Positions 1-8,353 are shown, numbered from the stretch's first letter. The stretch is DNA of 49,163 nucleotides from JAAYEA01 sp012689325 (GCA_036841525.1 DAITVZ010000032.1:1-49163); one strand, 5' to 3'. A program made the numbers and translations. The notes: generated from the letters alone by a model not told the origin.

Positions 1-11
1 AGGCCCTGCGG

Positions 12-88
12 CCTGCCAGGCCAGGGCAAATGGTCCTCCAGAGGACCTTTGAAACTAGGCCGGGCAGTTCCCTGCCCTGGCTTGCAGG
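12..88 (+). repeat. nested hairpin overlapping the RBS of the first permease
   Basis: An outer stem pairs 12-28 with 73-88 (arms CCTGC..CCAGGGCA and TGCCCTGG..GCAGG). It encloses a perfect inner hairpin, GGTCCTC/GAGGACC, at 32-47. The right outer arm includes most of the Shine-Dalgarno stretch GCAGGAG (84-90) of the permease starting at 97. It could be an intercistronic REP-like element or could mask the ribosome binding site; the sequence alone does not decide. Confidence 0.55.
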
Positions 89-96
89 AGCGCGAG

Positions 97-1095
97 ATGC
101 TGCAATATATCGTGAAACGTGTCTTGGTGGCGATCCCCACCTTGATTCTGGTCTCCATGATCTCCTTTTTGACGATCACCCTCCCGCCGGGCGACTATAT
201 GGATTCGATCGTCGCCCAATTGGCTGCCAGCGGCCAGATCGCAGCCAAAGACGAGCTGGACTCCATGCGCGCTCGTTACGGCCTGGACCAGCCTGTGTAC
301 GTGCAGTATTGGAAGTGGATCTCGGGGATCGTGCTGCGCGGCGACTGGGGCGAGTCCTTCCAGTGGGGCCGGCCGGTGACCACGGTCATCGGGGATCGCA
401 TGTGGCTGACCATCGCTATCTCGTTTATCACGCTGCTATTCACCTGGGCGCTGGCCATCCCCATCGGCATCTATTCGGCCACGCACCAGTACTCCTTTTT
501 CGACCATCTCTTCACCACATTTGGCTTTATCGGCGTGGCCACACCCAACTTTCTGTTGGCGTTGATCCTGATCTACGTGGCCTTTGCCTGGTTCGATACC
601 GGCGTGGTGGGCCTCTTTTCGCCCGAGTACGTGAGCGCCCCCTGGAGCTTTGGCAAGGTGCTTGACTTTCTCAAGCACGTCTGGGTAGCCATCGTGGTCA
701 TCGGCATGAGCGGCACGGCGGGACTGATCCGCGTGATGCGGGCCAACCTGCTGGACGAGCTGCACAAGCCCTACGTGATCACGGCGAGGGCGAAGGGCCT
801 CACCGAGCGGCGGCTGCTGGTCAAGTACCCCGTGCGGGTGGCGATCAACCCCTTCGTCAGCACCATCGGCTGGACGCTGCCGGCGCTCTTTTCCGGCACC
901 ACTATCGTGGCCATCGTCTTGGGCCTGCCCACCTCCGGCCCGACCTTCCTGCAGGCCCTGATGCAGCAGGACATGTACCTGGCCGGGAGCTTTGTCCTCA
1001 TTCTCAGCGTGCTGACGGTGATCGGCACCCTGATTTCGGACGTTTTGTTGGCCTGGGTGGACCCGCGCATCCGATTGGAGTCAAAGCAACAGTGA
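97..1095 (+). CDS. peptide/nickel-type ABC transporter permease (DppB/OppB family)
   Basis: A 332-residue inner-membrane permease of the DppB/OppB family, which forms one half of the channel of an oligopeptide-type (or sugar-type) importer. The N-terminal helix after MLQYIVKRVLVAIPT and the conserved EAA-loop region near residues 225-255 (VMRANLLDELHKPYVITARAKG) are typical. The ATG at 97 is chosen because GCAGGAG lies 6 nt upstream; reading further upstream adds no family homology. Its stop overlaps the GTG of the next permease by 4 nt, so the two are translationally coupled. The binding protein and ATPases are not adjacent downstream and may lie before the window. The substrate is unknown. 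Confidence 0.93.
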   Translation: MLQYIVKRVLVAIPTLILVSMISFLTITLPPGDYMDSIVAQLAASGQIAAKDELDSMRARYGLDQPVYVQYWKWISGIVLRGDWGESFQWGRPVTTVIGDRMWLTIAISFITLLFTWALAIPIGIYSATHQYSFFDHLFTTFGFIGVATPNFLLALILIYVAFAWFDTGVVGLFSPEYVSAPWSFGKVLDFLKHVWVAIVVIGMSGTAGLIRVMRANLLDELHKPYVITARAKGLTERRLLVKYPVRVAINPFVSTIGWTLPALFSGTTIVAIVLGLPTSGPTFLQALMQQDMYLAGSFVLILSVLTVIGTLISDVLLAWVDPRIRLESKQQ

Positions 1096-2243
1096 CCACC
1101 ATAGACGAGACCAAGCCCATCGAGCCCGTCGAGCAGGACTCTGCCGTCGTTGAGGAAAAGATCTATACCGCCTCGCAGTGGCAGCTCATGCGCATGCGGT
1201 TTCTGAAGCACAAGCCGGCCGTGATCGGCGGGAGCATCGTGATCCTGCTCTACACGGTGGCCATCTTGTGCGATTTCCTCGCGCCCTACACGCTCGAGTA
1301 TCGCGACTCGAACTATTCCTGGGCCCCGCCGCAACGCATCCGCTGGGTCGATAGCGAGGGCCAGTTTCATCTGCGCCCCTTCGTGTACGGGCTGACCGAA
1401 ACCCGGGACCCGGAGACCTGGCGCACCACCTTTACCGCCGACCCCAAGCAGATCTTCCCCGTCAAGCTCTTGGCCAAGGGCGAGCCGTACAAGTTCTGGG
1501 GCCTCTGGGAGACGGATGTGCACCTGATTGGTCCCGCTGAACCGGGAGGCACCCTCTACATGTTGGGGACCGACCGGCTGGGCCGGGATCTGCTCTCGCG
1601 GATCATCTATGGCTCGCGCATCTCGCTCTCCATCGGCCTGATCGGCGTCCTGTTGAGCCTGTTGCTGGGCGCGACGCTGGGCGGCATCTCGGGCTACTAT
1701 GGCGGTATTGCGGACATGCTCATCCAGCGCGTGGTGGAGCTCTTGCGCTCCGTCCCAGATATCCCGCTCTGGATGGCGCTCAGCGCGGCGCTCCCGCCGA
1801 CCCTCTCGCCCATCAAGGTCTATTTCGGCATCACCGTCATCCTCTCCGCCATCGGCTGGACCGGCCTGGCGCGGGTGGTGCGCGGCAAGTTCATGTCGCT
1901 GCGGGAGGAGGATTTCGTCATGGCCGCCCGGCTGGCCGGGGCTAACGAGCGGCGGATCATCTTTCAGCACCTCATGCCTTCTTTCCTCTCGCACATCATT
2001 GTGACCGTGACGCTGGCCATCCCCGGCATGATCCTGGGCGAGACGGCGCTGAGCTTCCTGGGGCTGGGCTTGCGCCCGCCGGTGGTGAGCTGGGGCGTGC
2101 TGCTCAAGGACGCGCAACAGGTGCAGACCCTGGCGCACCAGCCCTGGCTGCTGGTGCCGGCTTTTGCGGTGATTGTCACCGTGCTCTGTTTCAACTTTGT
2201 GGGGGATGGGCTGCGCGACGCCGCCGATCCCTATTCGCGGTAG
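1092..2243 (+). CDS. peptide/nickel-type ABC transporter permease (DppC/OppC family)
   Basis: A 383-residue partner permease. It has an N-terminal cytoplasmic segment, TM1 near residues 45-65, then a large extracellular loop (about residues 70-155) that is longer than in DppC, then the core BPD_transp_1 domain with the conserved loop around EEDFVMAARLAGANERRII. It ends in the DPYSR tail usual for this family. The GTG start at 1092 overlaps the preceding stop, and TTGGAG about 12 nt upstream can serve as its ribosome site. A repeat hairpin interrupted by an insertion sequence follows, so any further operon genes have been separated from it. Confidence 0.93.
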   Translation: MTTIDETKPIEPVEQDSAVVEEKIYTASQWQLMRMRFLKHKPAVIGGSIVILLYTVAILCDFLAPYTLEYRDSNYSWAPPQRIRWVDSEGQFHLRPFVYGLTETRDPETWRTTFTADPKQIFPVKLLAKGEPYKFWGLWETDVHLIGPAEPGGTLYMLGTDRLGRDLLSRIIYGSRISLSIGLIGVLLSLLLGATLGGISGYYGGIADMLIQRVVELLRSVPDIPLWMALSAALPPTLSPIKVYFGITVILSAIGWTGLARVVRGKFMSLREEDFVMAARLAGANERRIIFQHLMPSFLSHIIVTVTLAIPGMILGETALSFLGLGLRPPVVSWGVLLKDAQQVQTLAHQPWLLVPAFAVIVTVLCFNFVGDGLRDAADPYSR

Positions 2244-2251
2244 GTGCGTGG

Positions 2252-2344
2252 GACCTGACAGGTTCCAGGCAGGCTCGGCGTAACGCGAGCCCCTGCTTCT
2301 GGCACCGGGGCTCGCTCTGAGCGAGGCCCGGCTGGAACCTGTCA
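2252..2344. repeat. intergenic inverted repeat, right arm interrupted by the IS
   Basis: Left arm GACCTGACAGGTTCCAG (2252-2268) pairs with CTGGAACCTGTCA (2332-2344). An inner stem GCGAGCCCC/GGGGCTCGC lies at 2285-2293 and 2307-2315. If the insertion sequence and one TGTCA copy are removed, the right arm continues with GGTC from 3817-3820, giving 17 perfectly paired bases. The hairpin is therefore older than the insertion. Confidence 0.8.
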
Positions 2345-3811
2345 CTCGAATTTTGCGCAAAAATGTGGGGTTAGCACCTCCCACCGCACCTTACCAATCG
2401 AGGTAGAGAGTTCTCTGAAGTCTAGGGGTACCCGAAATGTGCCAGGAGTTGCTTCAGGCCAGCGGCGATGGCCTCGGCATAGGGATGAAGCCCATTGAGT
2501 TGGACCTCGACCAGATGGTCATCGTTGAAGTACAAGCGGCCAGGACAGCACAAGGCGTCTTCGATTAGCCGCGTGGCTCCCCAGCTCGCGAGAGGTGGAG
2601 ACAAGTGCATCCAGCCCGGCACCCAGGCCAGCAGGTTGTGGGCGATGTCCGTCAACAGCACCAGCGCCTCTTGTGCAGCCAAGCGCTTCTTGCGCCGTCG
2701 TTCCAGCCTCAGACCACCCTTGTCTGCCTGGATCTCGGTCTCGCAGGCTCCGCGCTCGTCATAGTGGGCGATGGTTTCCGCCATCGACCAAGCCATGACC
2801 GAGGAGACCACGATACCATGCTTGGTTTGACCGCCAGGCGTGAGCCAACGCAGCACCAGACACTGGGTGGGTCGAGCATAAGCCGGAGGCGCTGTAGCCC
2901 GCGCCACCCAGCGATCAACACGCAAGGGCTGCCAATCCTCTGCGGCCACGCGCTGCGCCCAGAGGTTAGGTCGCGGCCCGCCCTTGTTCTTGGTCAAGAC
3001 CTGCCATTGGGCACGGAGAGCATAGTTGATGTTGGCATCACTGCCAAAGCCCGCATCCGAGCGCAACACGGTGCGTTGCTTCTGCTCTTGAGACAGGTTC
3101 AGGAAAGCGGCTAAGGATTCCACTGTGGGCACATAAGCTGAACTGCTCTCCTGTTTGCCGGGGTACACGTGCGAGAAGAGCGTTTCGTGATACTGTGGCG
3201 CCTGCACGCGGGCCAACTGGCGGCCATAGCGGTTCTTCCGATCGAACTTGCCCTTGGTGCTGCCTTCTGCCTGCTTGGAGATCGGCAAAGGCGTCAAGTC
3301 GATGTCCAGCCAAAGCCAGCCCTGAGCCCAATCGTGGCGCAAGGTGCGGCTCTCACGTCGGAAAAGGGCTTCGCTTCCCCGTCGCAGCAAGGCCACTTGC
3401 GCGTCGGTGAAGGCATCCAGTGTCCGCGCCAGGTTGGACTGATCGGTCCAGACCAGACCCCAGGCCTGAGCGAGAGCCGCTTCAGCCCTCAAGCGCGTGT
3501 TGACCTGCGCAATTGAGCGGCAACCTGCCAGAATGCTGAGCAGCAGGTTCTGCAGCTTGGCCTCCGGCGAGTGGTCAACCGTCTTGAGCCCCAGGTCAAG
3601 GCCATTCCAGAGGGGATCCAGAAAGCGCGTGCGCGACAGGCAATAGCCCAAAACTGCCAGCGGGGCATACCCTGTATGCTCAGGCATTTTCACGAGACGA
3701 ACCACTGTGGTCATGGCACACCTCCCGAGAGAGCATGTGCCCTTTCTACCTCAATTGTTAAGGTACATCAGATTCGAGGTGCTACCCCCCGAATTTTGCG
3801 CAAAATATGGG
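2345..3811 (-). mobile_element. IS1380-type insertion sequence with terminal inverted repeats
   Basis: An element of about 1467 bp with a single transposase. The ends share 29 of 36 positions as inverted repeats, including TTTTGCGCAAAA near the tip and TAGCACCTC inside (left 2345-2380, right 3776-3811). TGTCA at 2340-2344 and at 3812-3816 is the likely 5-bp target duplication, supported because removing the element restores a perfect hairpin. Both ends, the transposase frame and the catalytic motifs are intact, so it may still be mobile or was inserted recently. Confidence 0.88.
2422..3714 (-). CDS. IS1380-family DDE transposase
   Basis: A 430-residue DDE transposase of the IS4/IS1380 group. 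Probable catalytic acids: the Asp in WLWLDIDLTPLP, the Asp in VLRSDAGFGSD, and the Glu in YDERGACETEIQADK, which fits the Y-(2)-R-(3)-E-(6)-K signature exactly. A Shine-Dalgarno-like GGGAGGTG precedes the ATG at 3714. It lies wholly inside the inverted repeats. It is on the opposite strand to the flanking importer and peptidase genes. Confidence 0.93.
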   Translation of the reverse strand: MTTVVRLVKMPEHTGYAPLAVLGYCLSRTRFLDPLWNGLDLGLKTVDHSPEAKLQNLLLSILAGCRSIAQVNTRLRAEAALAQAWGLVWTDQSNLARTLDAFTDAQVALLRRGSEALFRRESRTLRHDWAQGWLWLDIDLTPLPISKQAEGSTKGKFDRKNRYGRQLARVQAPQYHETLFSHVYPGKQESSSAYVPTVESLAAFLNLSQEQKQRTVLRSDAGFGSDANINYALRAQWQVLTKNKGGPRPNLWAQRVAAEDWQPLRVDRWVARATAPPAYARPTQCLVLRWLTPGGQTKHGIVVSSVMAWSMAETIAHYDERGACETEIQADKGGLRLERRRKKRLAAQEALVLLTDIAHNLLAWVPGWMHLSPPLASWGATRLIEDALCCPGRLYFNDDHLVEVQLNGLHPYAEAIAAGLKQLLAHFGYP

Positions 3812-3845
3812 TGTCAGGTCGTTATTTTTCCTCGAGGAGGACCAG

Positions 3846-4679
3846 ATGACCATCAAATCCGTGTACATGTTCACCGACCTGGAAGGCGCGGCGGGGATCG
3901 ACGACTGGGACCCGCGCCATCGCGATGACGGGGCGCAGGCCCGCGGCGTCGCCGACCGCGCCGAGATGCAGCGCCTGCTGACCGGTGAGGTCAACGCGGC
4001 GGCGCAGGGGTGCTTTGACGCCGGCGCGGAGGAGGTGCTGATCTGCGATGCCCACGGCGCGGGGCGCACTATCCTGGTGGAAGAGCTGATCTCGGGCGTC
4101 ACCATCGCCCGCGGCACCAACCGGCCCATGTGGCTGCTGGGGATCGCGCCCCGCTTTGGCGCCCTGGTGCAGGTGAGCATGCACGCCATGGCCGGGACGC
4201 CGGTGGGCTGCCTGGCGCACACCCAGAGCCAGGGCTTTATCTACCGGCTCAACGGCCGGGAGGTGGGCGAGATGGAGCAGGCCGCCTATCTGGCCGGCGA
4301 CCTGGGCATCCCCTGGGTCTTTACCTCGGGCGACGTCCACGCCTGCCGCGAGGCGGCAAGCTGGGTGCCCGGCCTGGTCACCGCGCCTGTCAAGACGGGG
4401 CTCGGCCTGAACTGCGCCATTCATCTTGCCCCGGTGGACGCCCGCAAGCTGATCCGCGAGCGGATTCAGGAGGCGCTGCGCAAGGCCGGCGAGATCAAGC
4501 CGCTGGTGCTGCCCAGCCCGTGCGTGCTGGAGGTGCAAAAGGTGGAGCCGTGGCCTGCGCAGATCAAGGCCGGGGCGGAGCGGGTGGACGCCTTCACGCT
4601 CCGCTACACCGGCGCCAGCGCCTGGCAGGTGTTGCATCACCATTTCTATGGCAAGCCCGACCTGCCGCTGCCGGAGTAG
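3846..4679 (+). CDS. M55 family D-aminopeptidase (DppA-like), copy 1
   Basis: A 277-residue zinc peptidase of family M55. Characterised DppA forms a self-compartmentalising decamer that removes N-terminal D-amino acids from peptides. Likely metal ligands are Asp11 and Glu13 (TDLEG), His70 (CDAHG), His113 (MHAMAGTP) and Glu142 (NGREVGE); Cys122 sits where a nucleophilic Cys has been proposed. CGAGGAGG ends 5 nt before the ATG at 3846. DppA genes commonly accompany peptide importers, so this gene and the permeases at 97-2243 were probably adjacent before the IS arrived. A close paralogue follows. Confidence 0.93.
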   Translation: MTIKSVYMFTDLEGAAGIDDWDPRHRDDGAQARGVADRAEMQRLLTGEVNAAAQGCFDAGAEEVLICDAHGAGRTILVEELISGVTIARGTNRPMWLLGIAPRFGALVQVSMHAMAGTPVGCLAHTQSQGFIYRLNGREVGEMEQAAYLAGDLGIPWVFTSGDVHACREAASWVPGLVTAPVKTGLGLNCAIHLAPVDARKLIRERIQEALRKAGEIKPLVLPSPCVLEVQKVEPWPAQIKAGAERVDAFTLRYTGASAWQVLHHHFYGKPDLPLPE

Positions 4680-4681
4680 GG

Positions 4682-4716
4682 GCGCACCGCGGGGGCGCAG
4701 AGGACGCAGAGATGAG
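4682..4716 (+). repeat. GCACCGCAGAGG-type dispersed repeat
   Basis: This begins two bases after the stop of the first M55 gene, with GCACCGC..GCAGAGGACGCAGAG. Related copies in direct or inverted orientation occur at 5691-5720, 5804-5830, 5861-5890, 17883-17916 and 18241-18272. It does not look coding. Confidence 0.75.
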
Positions 4717-4722
4717 GTATCT

Positions 4723-4795
4723 GGACGCAGATTCGCAGGATCGACAGGATCGGGTTTCCTTTCCTGATTTGCGTTCATCCTGAGGATCTGCGTCC
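4723..4795. repeat. long imperfect hairpin (GGACGCAGAT type)
   Basis: The left arm GGACGCAGAT..CAGGAT (4723-4739) pairs with ATCCTG..ATCTGCGTCC (4777-4795). It fills most of the gap between the two M55 genes. Dispersed repeats of this text are known from other bacterial genomes (recalled, not checked). No T-run follows, so it is not an obvious intrinsic terminator. Confidence 0.65.
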
Positions 4796-4846
4796 CACCG
4801 GCTTACATCCGGGCCACCGGGTAACAGACATCCTTTGGAGGGCAAG

Positions 4847-5686
4847 ATGCCAGCGATCAAATCCGTCTATATCATGACCGATCTGGAGGGGGTGGCGGGG
4901 ATCGACGACTGGGACCCGCGCCACCGCGACGATGGGGCGCAGGCCCGCGGCGTGGCCGACCGTGCCGAGATGCAGCGCCTGCTCACCGGCGAGGTGAACG
5001 CGGCCTGTGAGGGGCTGCTGGCCGCGGGCGTGGAGGAAGTGCTGGTCAACGATGGGCACGGCGCAGGGCGGACGATCCTGGTGGAGGAGCTGATCCCCGG
5101 CGTCAGGATCGTGCGCGGCCTCGAGCGGCCCTGCTGGCTGCCGGGGCTGTCGCCGCGCCACGGCGGGCTGGTGCAGGTGGGGATGCACGCCATGGCCAAG
5201 ACGCCGAACGCTTGCCTCTGCCACTCCATGAGCCTGGGCAAGATCTATCGCATCAACGGCCGCGAGATGGGCGAGATGGAGATGGCGGCGCTGCTGGCGG
5301 GACAGTTGGGCGTGCCGTGGATCTTTACCTCCGGCGACCTGTACGCCTGTCGCGAGTCGGAGCGGTTCGTGCCGGGGATCGTTACCGCGGCGGTCAAGGA
5401 GGGGCTGAACCTCAATTGCGCCATTCACCTGACGCCGGCCGACGCCCGCAAGCTGATCCGCGAGCGGGTGCAAGAGGCGGTGGCCAAGGCGGGCGAGCTC
5501 GCGCCGCTGACGCTGGGGCCGGGCCCGGTGACCATGGAGATCCAGCGCGACGAGCCCTGGCCCGCCGAGCTGCGCCACAACGCCGAGCGGGTGGACGCTT
5601 TCACCATCCGCTACGTGGGCGCGAGCTTTTGGCAGGCCTTCCACCAGGCCACCGTCGGCAAGCCCGACCTGCCGCTGCCGGAGTAG
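4847..5686 (+). CDS. M55 family D-aminopeptidase (DppA-like), copy 2
   Basis: A 279-residue paralogue of the preceding gene. It shares long identical stretches in the first 50 residues and the same last residues (KPDLPLPE). Metal ligands are conserved: Asp12, Glu14, His71 (NDGHG), His114 and Glu143; Cys123 is also present. The ATG at 4847 has TTTGGAGGG just upstream, which favours it over an in-frame TTG at 4835. Tandem duplication is the simplest origin. The two may have different substrates or co-assemble, but the sequence cannot show which. Confidence 0.93.
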   Translation: MPAIKSVYIMTDLEGVAGIDDWDPRHRDDGAQARGVADRAEMQRLLTGEVNAACEGLLAAGVEEVLVNDGHGAGRTILVEELIPGVRIVRGLERPCWLPGLSPRHGGLVQVGMHAMAKTPNACLCHSMSLGKIYRINGREMGEMEMAALLAGQLGVPWIFTSGDLYACRESERFVPGIVTAAVKEGLNLNCAIHLTPADARKLIRERVQEAVAKAGELAPLTLGPGPVTMEIQRDEPWPAELRHNAERVDAFTIRYVGASFWQAFHQATVGKPDLPLPE

Positions 5687-5690
5687 GAGC

Positions 5691-5890
5691 GCACCGCAGA
5701 GGCGCCGAGGACGCAGGGATCACGGAAGAAATGATACGGAGGCGCGCCATCCCATGGCGCGCCTCCGCACTATCCGCAGTCTCTTTCTCCTGACCGTCCA
5801 AATCCCTGCGCTCTCTGTCTCTGCGGTGCCCTCCTCCCCTTCCTCTCCTACCCCAGTCTATCTCTGCGTCCTCTGCGCCTCTGCGGTGCA
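5691..5890. repeat. repeat-filled convergent intergenic region
   Basis: The 210-bp gap contains a direct copy of the GCACCGCAGAGG-type repeat at 5691-5720 and two inverted copies at 5804-5830 and 5861-5890. Between them is a perfect 13-bp hairpin (GGAGGCGCGCCAT at 5738-5750, loop CCC, matching arm to 5766). It lies between convergent genes, so some of these stems may also help end transcription. No ORF looks real here. Confidence 0.8.
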
Positions 5891-5896
5891 ATCCTC

Positions 5897-7165
5897 CTAA
5901 TACACCAGCCCCCGAAAGTCTCGCACGGTGTGAAAGGTGATGAGGTTGCCGTTGTGAGCGTCCTTGGCGCGGGCATCGCCGGAGCGACTGAGGATGCGCA
6001 GGTCGTCGCCGTCGATGACCATGCTGGCATAGTGGCGCGACTGGCGCGGCGAACCGCCCACCGCCACCAACCCGGCAAAGCACCAATCCACGCAGTTGCG
6101 CGAAAAGTGCAGTTGCAGGCGATGGCGCTCGTTGTTGGGCAGGTTATAGCGCTCCTCCGGCAGCCGCTCGGGGCGGCACATGCTATCCGTCGCCTGGGAG
6201 CTGAGCAGCCAATAGAGCCGCGTGGGCTCGTCGTACAGGATGTGGAAGCGCATCTGCCCGCCGGGGCAGGGGACGTAGACCATCTTGCGGCCCGAGGGCG
6301 CCGTCTCCAGCATCGTCTCCATCCGCCCATCCTCCCGCTCCACCACCTTGACGATGGCCGCCAGGTTCGTGCCGCTGGTGTGGGCGCGCATCCAGAGGTG
6401 AAAGGTGTGGCCGGTGGGGTCGCACCAGACGTGGTCCGGGTTCACGAACTGGACCACATTGCTCTCCAGCCAGCCGATGGCGGAGGCGCCGCGGCCCGGC
6501 GCCACGTAGACGAAGGAGCGCGGCGGCGTCTCGTACCAGGGCACGCCGAAATAGTCCAGCGATTCGGCGGGGACGGCGTCGCGGAAGGCCAGCTCGCTGG
6601 CCAAGGTCCAACTCGCTCGCTGGGTGAGGTCGGCGCCCAGCGGCCCGCGCAGCAGCACCGGCGCGAACGCGCTCACCGGCCAGCCGCGCACGTCGTCATA
6701 GACCTGCCGCTCCATCACCAGGTAGACGCAGCCGTTGGCCTGGTGGACGTTGCAGGGGGCCTGATGCCAGCGCTGGCCCTCGGTCAGGCGGGCCGGCTCG
6801 CTCCAGCTCTCCCCCCAATCGTCCGAGCGGACCACCATTAGGTCGCCCATCTGCCCCAGGATGTAGAGCGCGTCTCCCGCGACGAAGGGGCGCGCGTGCA
6901 TAAAGGGGAAATCCAGGCGGTGGGCCCAGGTGCGGCCGCCGTCATCAGAGGTGTAGGCCTTGCCCTGTTGCTGGGGGCCGGTGTCGCCGCCGGCGCCCTT
7001 GGGGCCGGAGAGGTCGGCCACGCCGGGCCCGCCCAGGTCCAGCGTGGCGACCAGCCGCCCGGTGGGGCAGCGTGCCAGCCCGGGGCTGTAGCAAAAGAGC
7101 CGCGCCGGGTCGGGCGACTCGTATAACGTGACATAATCATTGGCCAGCGGTTGGATCGCGGACAT
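5897..7165 (-). CDS. sialidase-like BNR/Asp-box protein
   Basis: A 422-residue protein with BNR/Asp-box motifs (SDDGGRTW near residue 72 and RSDDWGESW near residue 112). This suggests a six-bladed beta-propeller like exo-sialidases. No signal peptide is evident. The ATG at 7165 is preceded by GGAGGC; a longer reading frame reaches into the neighbour and has no homology there. It starts 8 nt after the URO-D-family gene, so the two are one operon. Catalytic arginines cannot be assigned with confidence, so sialidase activity is only one possibility among propeller glycosidases or binding proteins. Confidence 0.85.
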   Translation of the reverse strand: MSAIQPLANDYVTLYESPDPARLFCYSPGLARCPTGRLVATLDLGGPGVADLSGPKGAGGDTGPQQQGKAYTSDDGGRTWAHRLDFPFMHARPFVAGDALYILGQMGDLMVVRSDDWGESWSEPARLTEGQRWHQAPCNVHQANGCVYLVMERQVYDDVRGWPVSAFAPVLLRGPLGADLTQRASWTLASELAFRDAVPAESLDYFGVPWYETPPRSFVYVAPGRGASAIGWLESNVVQFVNPDHVWCDPTGHTFHLWMRAHTSGTNLAAIVKVVEREDGRMETMLETAPSGRKMVYVPCPGGQMRFHILYDEPTRLYWLLSSQATDSMCRPERLPEERYNLPNNERHRLQLHFSRNCVDWCFAGLVAVGGSPRQSRHYASMVIDGDDLRILSRSGDARAKDAHNGNLITFHTVRDFRGLVY

Positions 7166-7173
7166 GGCGCCTC

Positions 7174-8235
7174 CTATATCGCCCCCACGGCGCGGTGCAT
7201 GGCGATGACGTTCGCCAGCGGCACGTCGGGGTTGATGGTGTTGCTGGTAAAGAGCACCAACGAGGCCTTGTCGCGGCAGAGCCGCTGGGCCAGGTGCACC
7301 TCCGCGGCGACCTCCTCCGGCGTGCCGTAGGGCAGGGTGGAGGTCACCTGGATGGGGCCAAAGATGACCAGCGGGTCGCCGTTGCGGGCGCGGCGCTCCA
7401 CGAGCCACTCCAGGTCCATGCCGCACTCGCGTTGAAAGCCCTGCAAGCCGCCGACCCCGCAGGCCAGCAGGTCGTCCAGCATGGTGGTCCAGTTGCCGTC
7501 GCAGTGCCAGACGAGCTTGCAGCCGACGTCCACCAGCGGCTCCAGGGCGTATTCGACCAGGGGGTAATAGACGCGGCGCAGGAACTCGGGCGAGACCATG
7601 GAGCCACGCTGGGTGCAGATGTCCTCGCCGGTAAGGATGGCCAGGGGATGGCGGCCCTCTCGAATGGCCCGCGCGCGCAGTTTGGACTTGAGCCGCGCCC
7701 GCTCGGCGCTGGCCCGGATCATGCGGGTGACGCGCTCGGGGTAGAGGGCCAGGGCGGTGAAATAGGTCTCGTAGCCGAAATGCTGGTACCAGAGCGCCGT
7801 AGGGACCAAGCCCCAATCGGCATTGCACCAGAGGATGTCGCCGCAGCGGGCCTGACTGGCTTCCCAGTCGGCCATAAGCGCGGCATAGGCGGCCTCCTCG
7901 TCCCACTCGGCGACGATCTGCTCGGGCGAGGGGAAGGCGTCGATCTCGGCCATGGCGCTTTCCAGGGTATAGGCCGCGCGGCGCTCGAGCGTCTCGTGGT
8001 CCATGTGGCGATACCCGCCCCGGTTCTTGGGCACAAAGATGCCGATGACGCCATCGGAGCCGAGGCGGCGCTCCGCCTCCAGCCCCACGGCGAAGGGGTC
8101 GGCCCAGTACTCGTCTTCACTGGCGCCGGTCAGGGCCATGATCTGCTCCGGCGCGGCCCACCAGCCGCCCAGCACGGGCGTGCGGTCGGGTTCTTGCAGG
8201 GTGAACGCCGCGTGCAGGCGCTCTTTTCGGTTCAT
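7174..8235 (-). CDS. uroporphyrinogen decarboxylase family protein (URO-D/methyltransferase type)
   Basis: A 353-residue TIM-barrel protein of the URO-D superfamily. The superfamily includes HemE and corrinoid methyltransferases such as MtaA. It starts MNRKERL, and GGAGG precedes the ATG at 8235. Near residue 260 it has LVWHCDGNW, matching the position where methyltransferases carry His and Cys zinc ligands. It is not a good HemE candidate: the heme genes are absent nearby and the sequence is divergent. Proteins like this often sit in carbohydrate or C1 gene neighbourhoods with unknown roles. The sialidase-like gene follows in the same operon. Confidence 0.88.
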   Translation of the reverse strand: MNRKERLHAAFTLQEPDRTPVLGGWWAAPEQIMALTGASEDEYWADPFAVGLEAERRLGSDGVIGIFVPKNRGGYRHMDHETLERRAAYTLESAMAEIDAFPSPEQIVAEWDEEAAYAALMADWEASQARCGDILWCNADWGLVPTALWYQHFGYETYFTALALYPERVTRMIRASAERARLKSKLRARAIREGRHPLAILTGEDICTQRGSMVSPEFLRRVYYPLVEYALEPLVDVGCKLVWHCDGNWTTMLDDLLACGVGGLQGFQRECGMDLEWLVERRARNGDPLVIFGPIQVTSTLPYGTPEEVAAEVHLAQRLCRDKASLVLFTSNTINPDVPLANVIAMHRAVGAI

Positions 8236-8258
8236 CGTGTCCTCCGGGGTGGCATAGG

Positions 8259-8287
8259 TTGCGACGCCTGCCGACATGTGTTATCAT
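8259..8287 (+). promoter_or_regulatory. sigma-70-type promoter of the MntA/HepT operon with possible operator
   Basis: TTGCGA (8259-8264), a 17-bp spacer, then TATCAT (8282-8287), about 67 nt before the mntA-like ATG. An imperfect palindrome, ACATG-6-CATGT (8274-8289), overlaps the -10 box and could bind an autorepressor. This is motif inspection only. Confidence 0.5.
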
Positions 8288-8353
8288 GTGGCAGGGGGAG
8301 ATTATAGGCCGACGTCGCGCGGCGGGCAAGTCGGTGAGCAAGGAGTGGTCCGC

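Noticed and set aside
771..2384. Long minus-strand frame of 537 codons opposite the permeases
   Set aside because: It is antisense to two clear permease genes, has an Arg/Pro/Gly-rich composition typical of a GC-rich shadow frame, and shows no recognisable domain.
2338..3818. Longer IS boundaries beginning with CCTG at both ends
   Set aside because: CCTG fits IS1380 tips, but the flanks then give no target duplication. Excision at 2345-3811 restores a perfect hairpin and gives a TGTCA duplication.
7166..7906. N-terminal extension of the sialidase-like gene
   Set aside because: It lies over the URO-D-family gene, has no homology, and an ATG with GGAGGC at 7165 explains the start.
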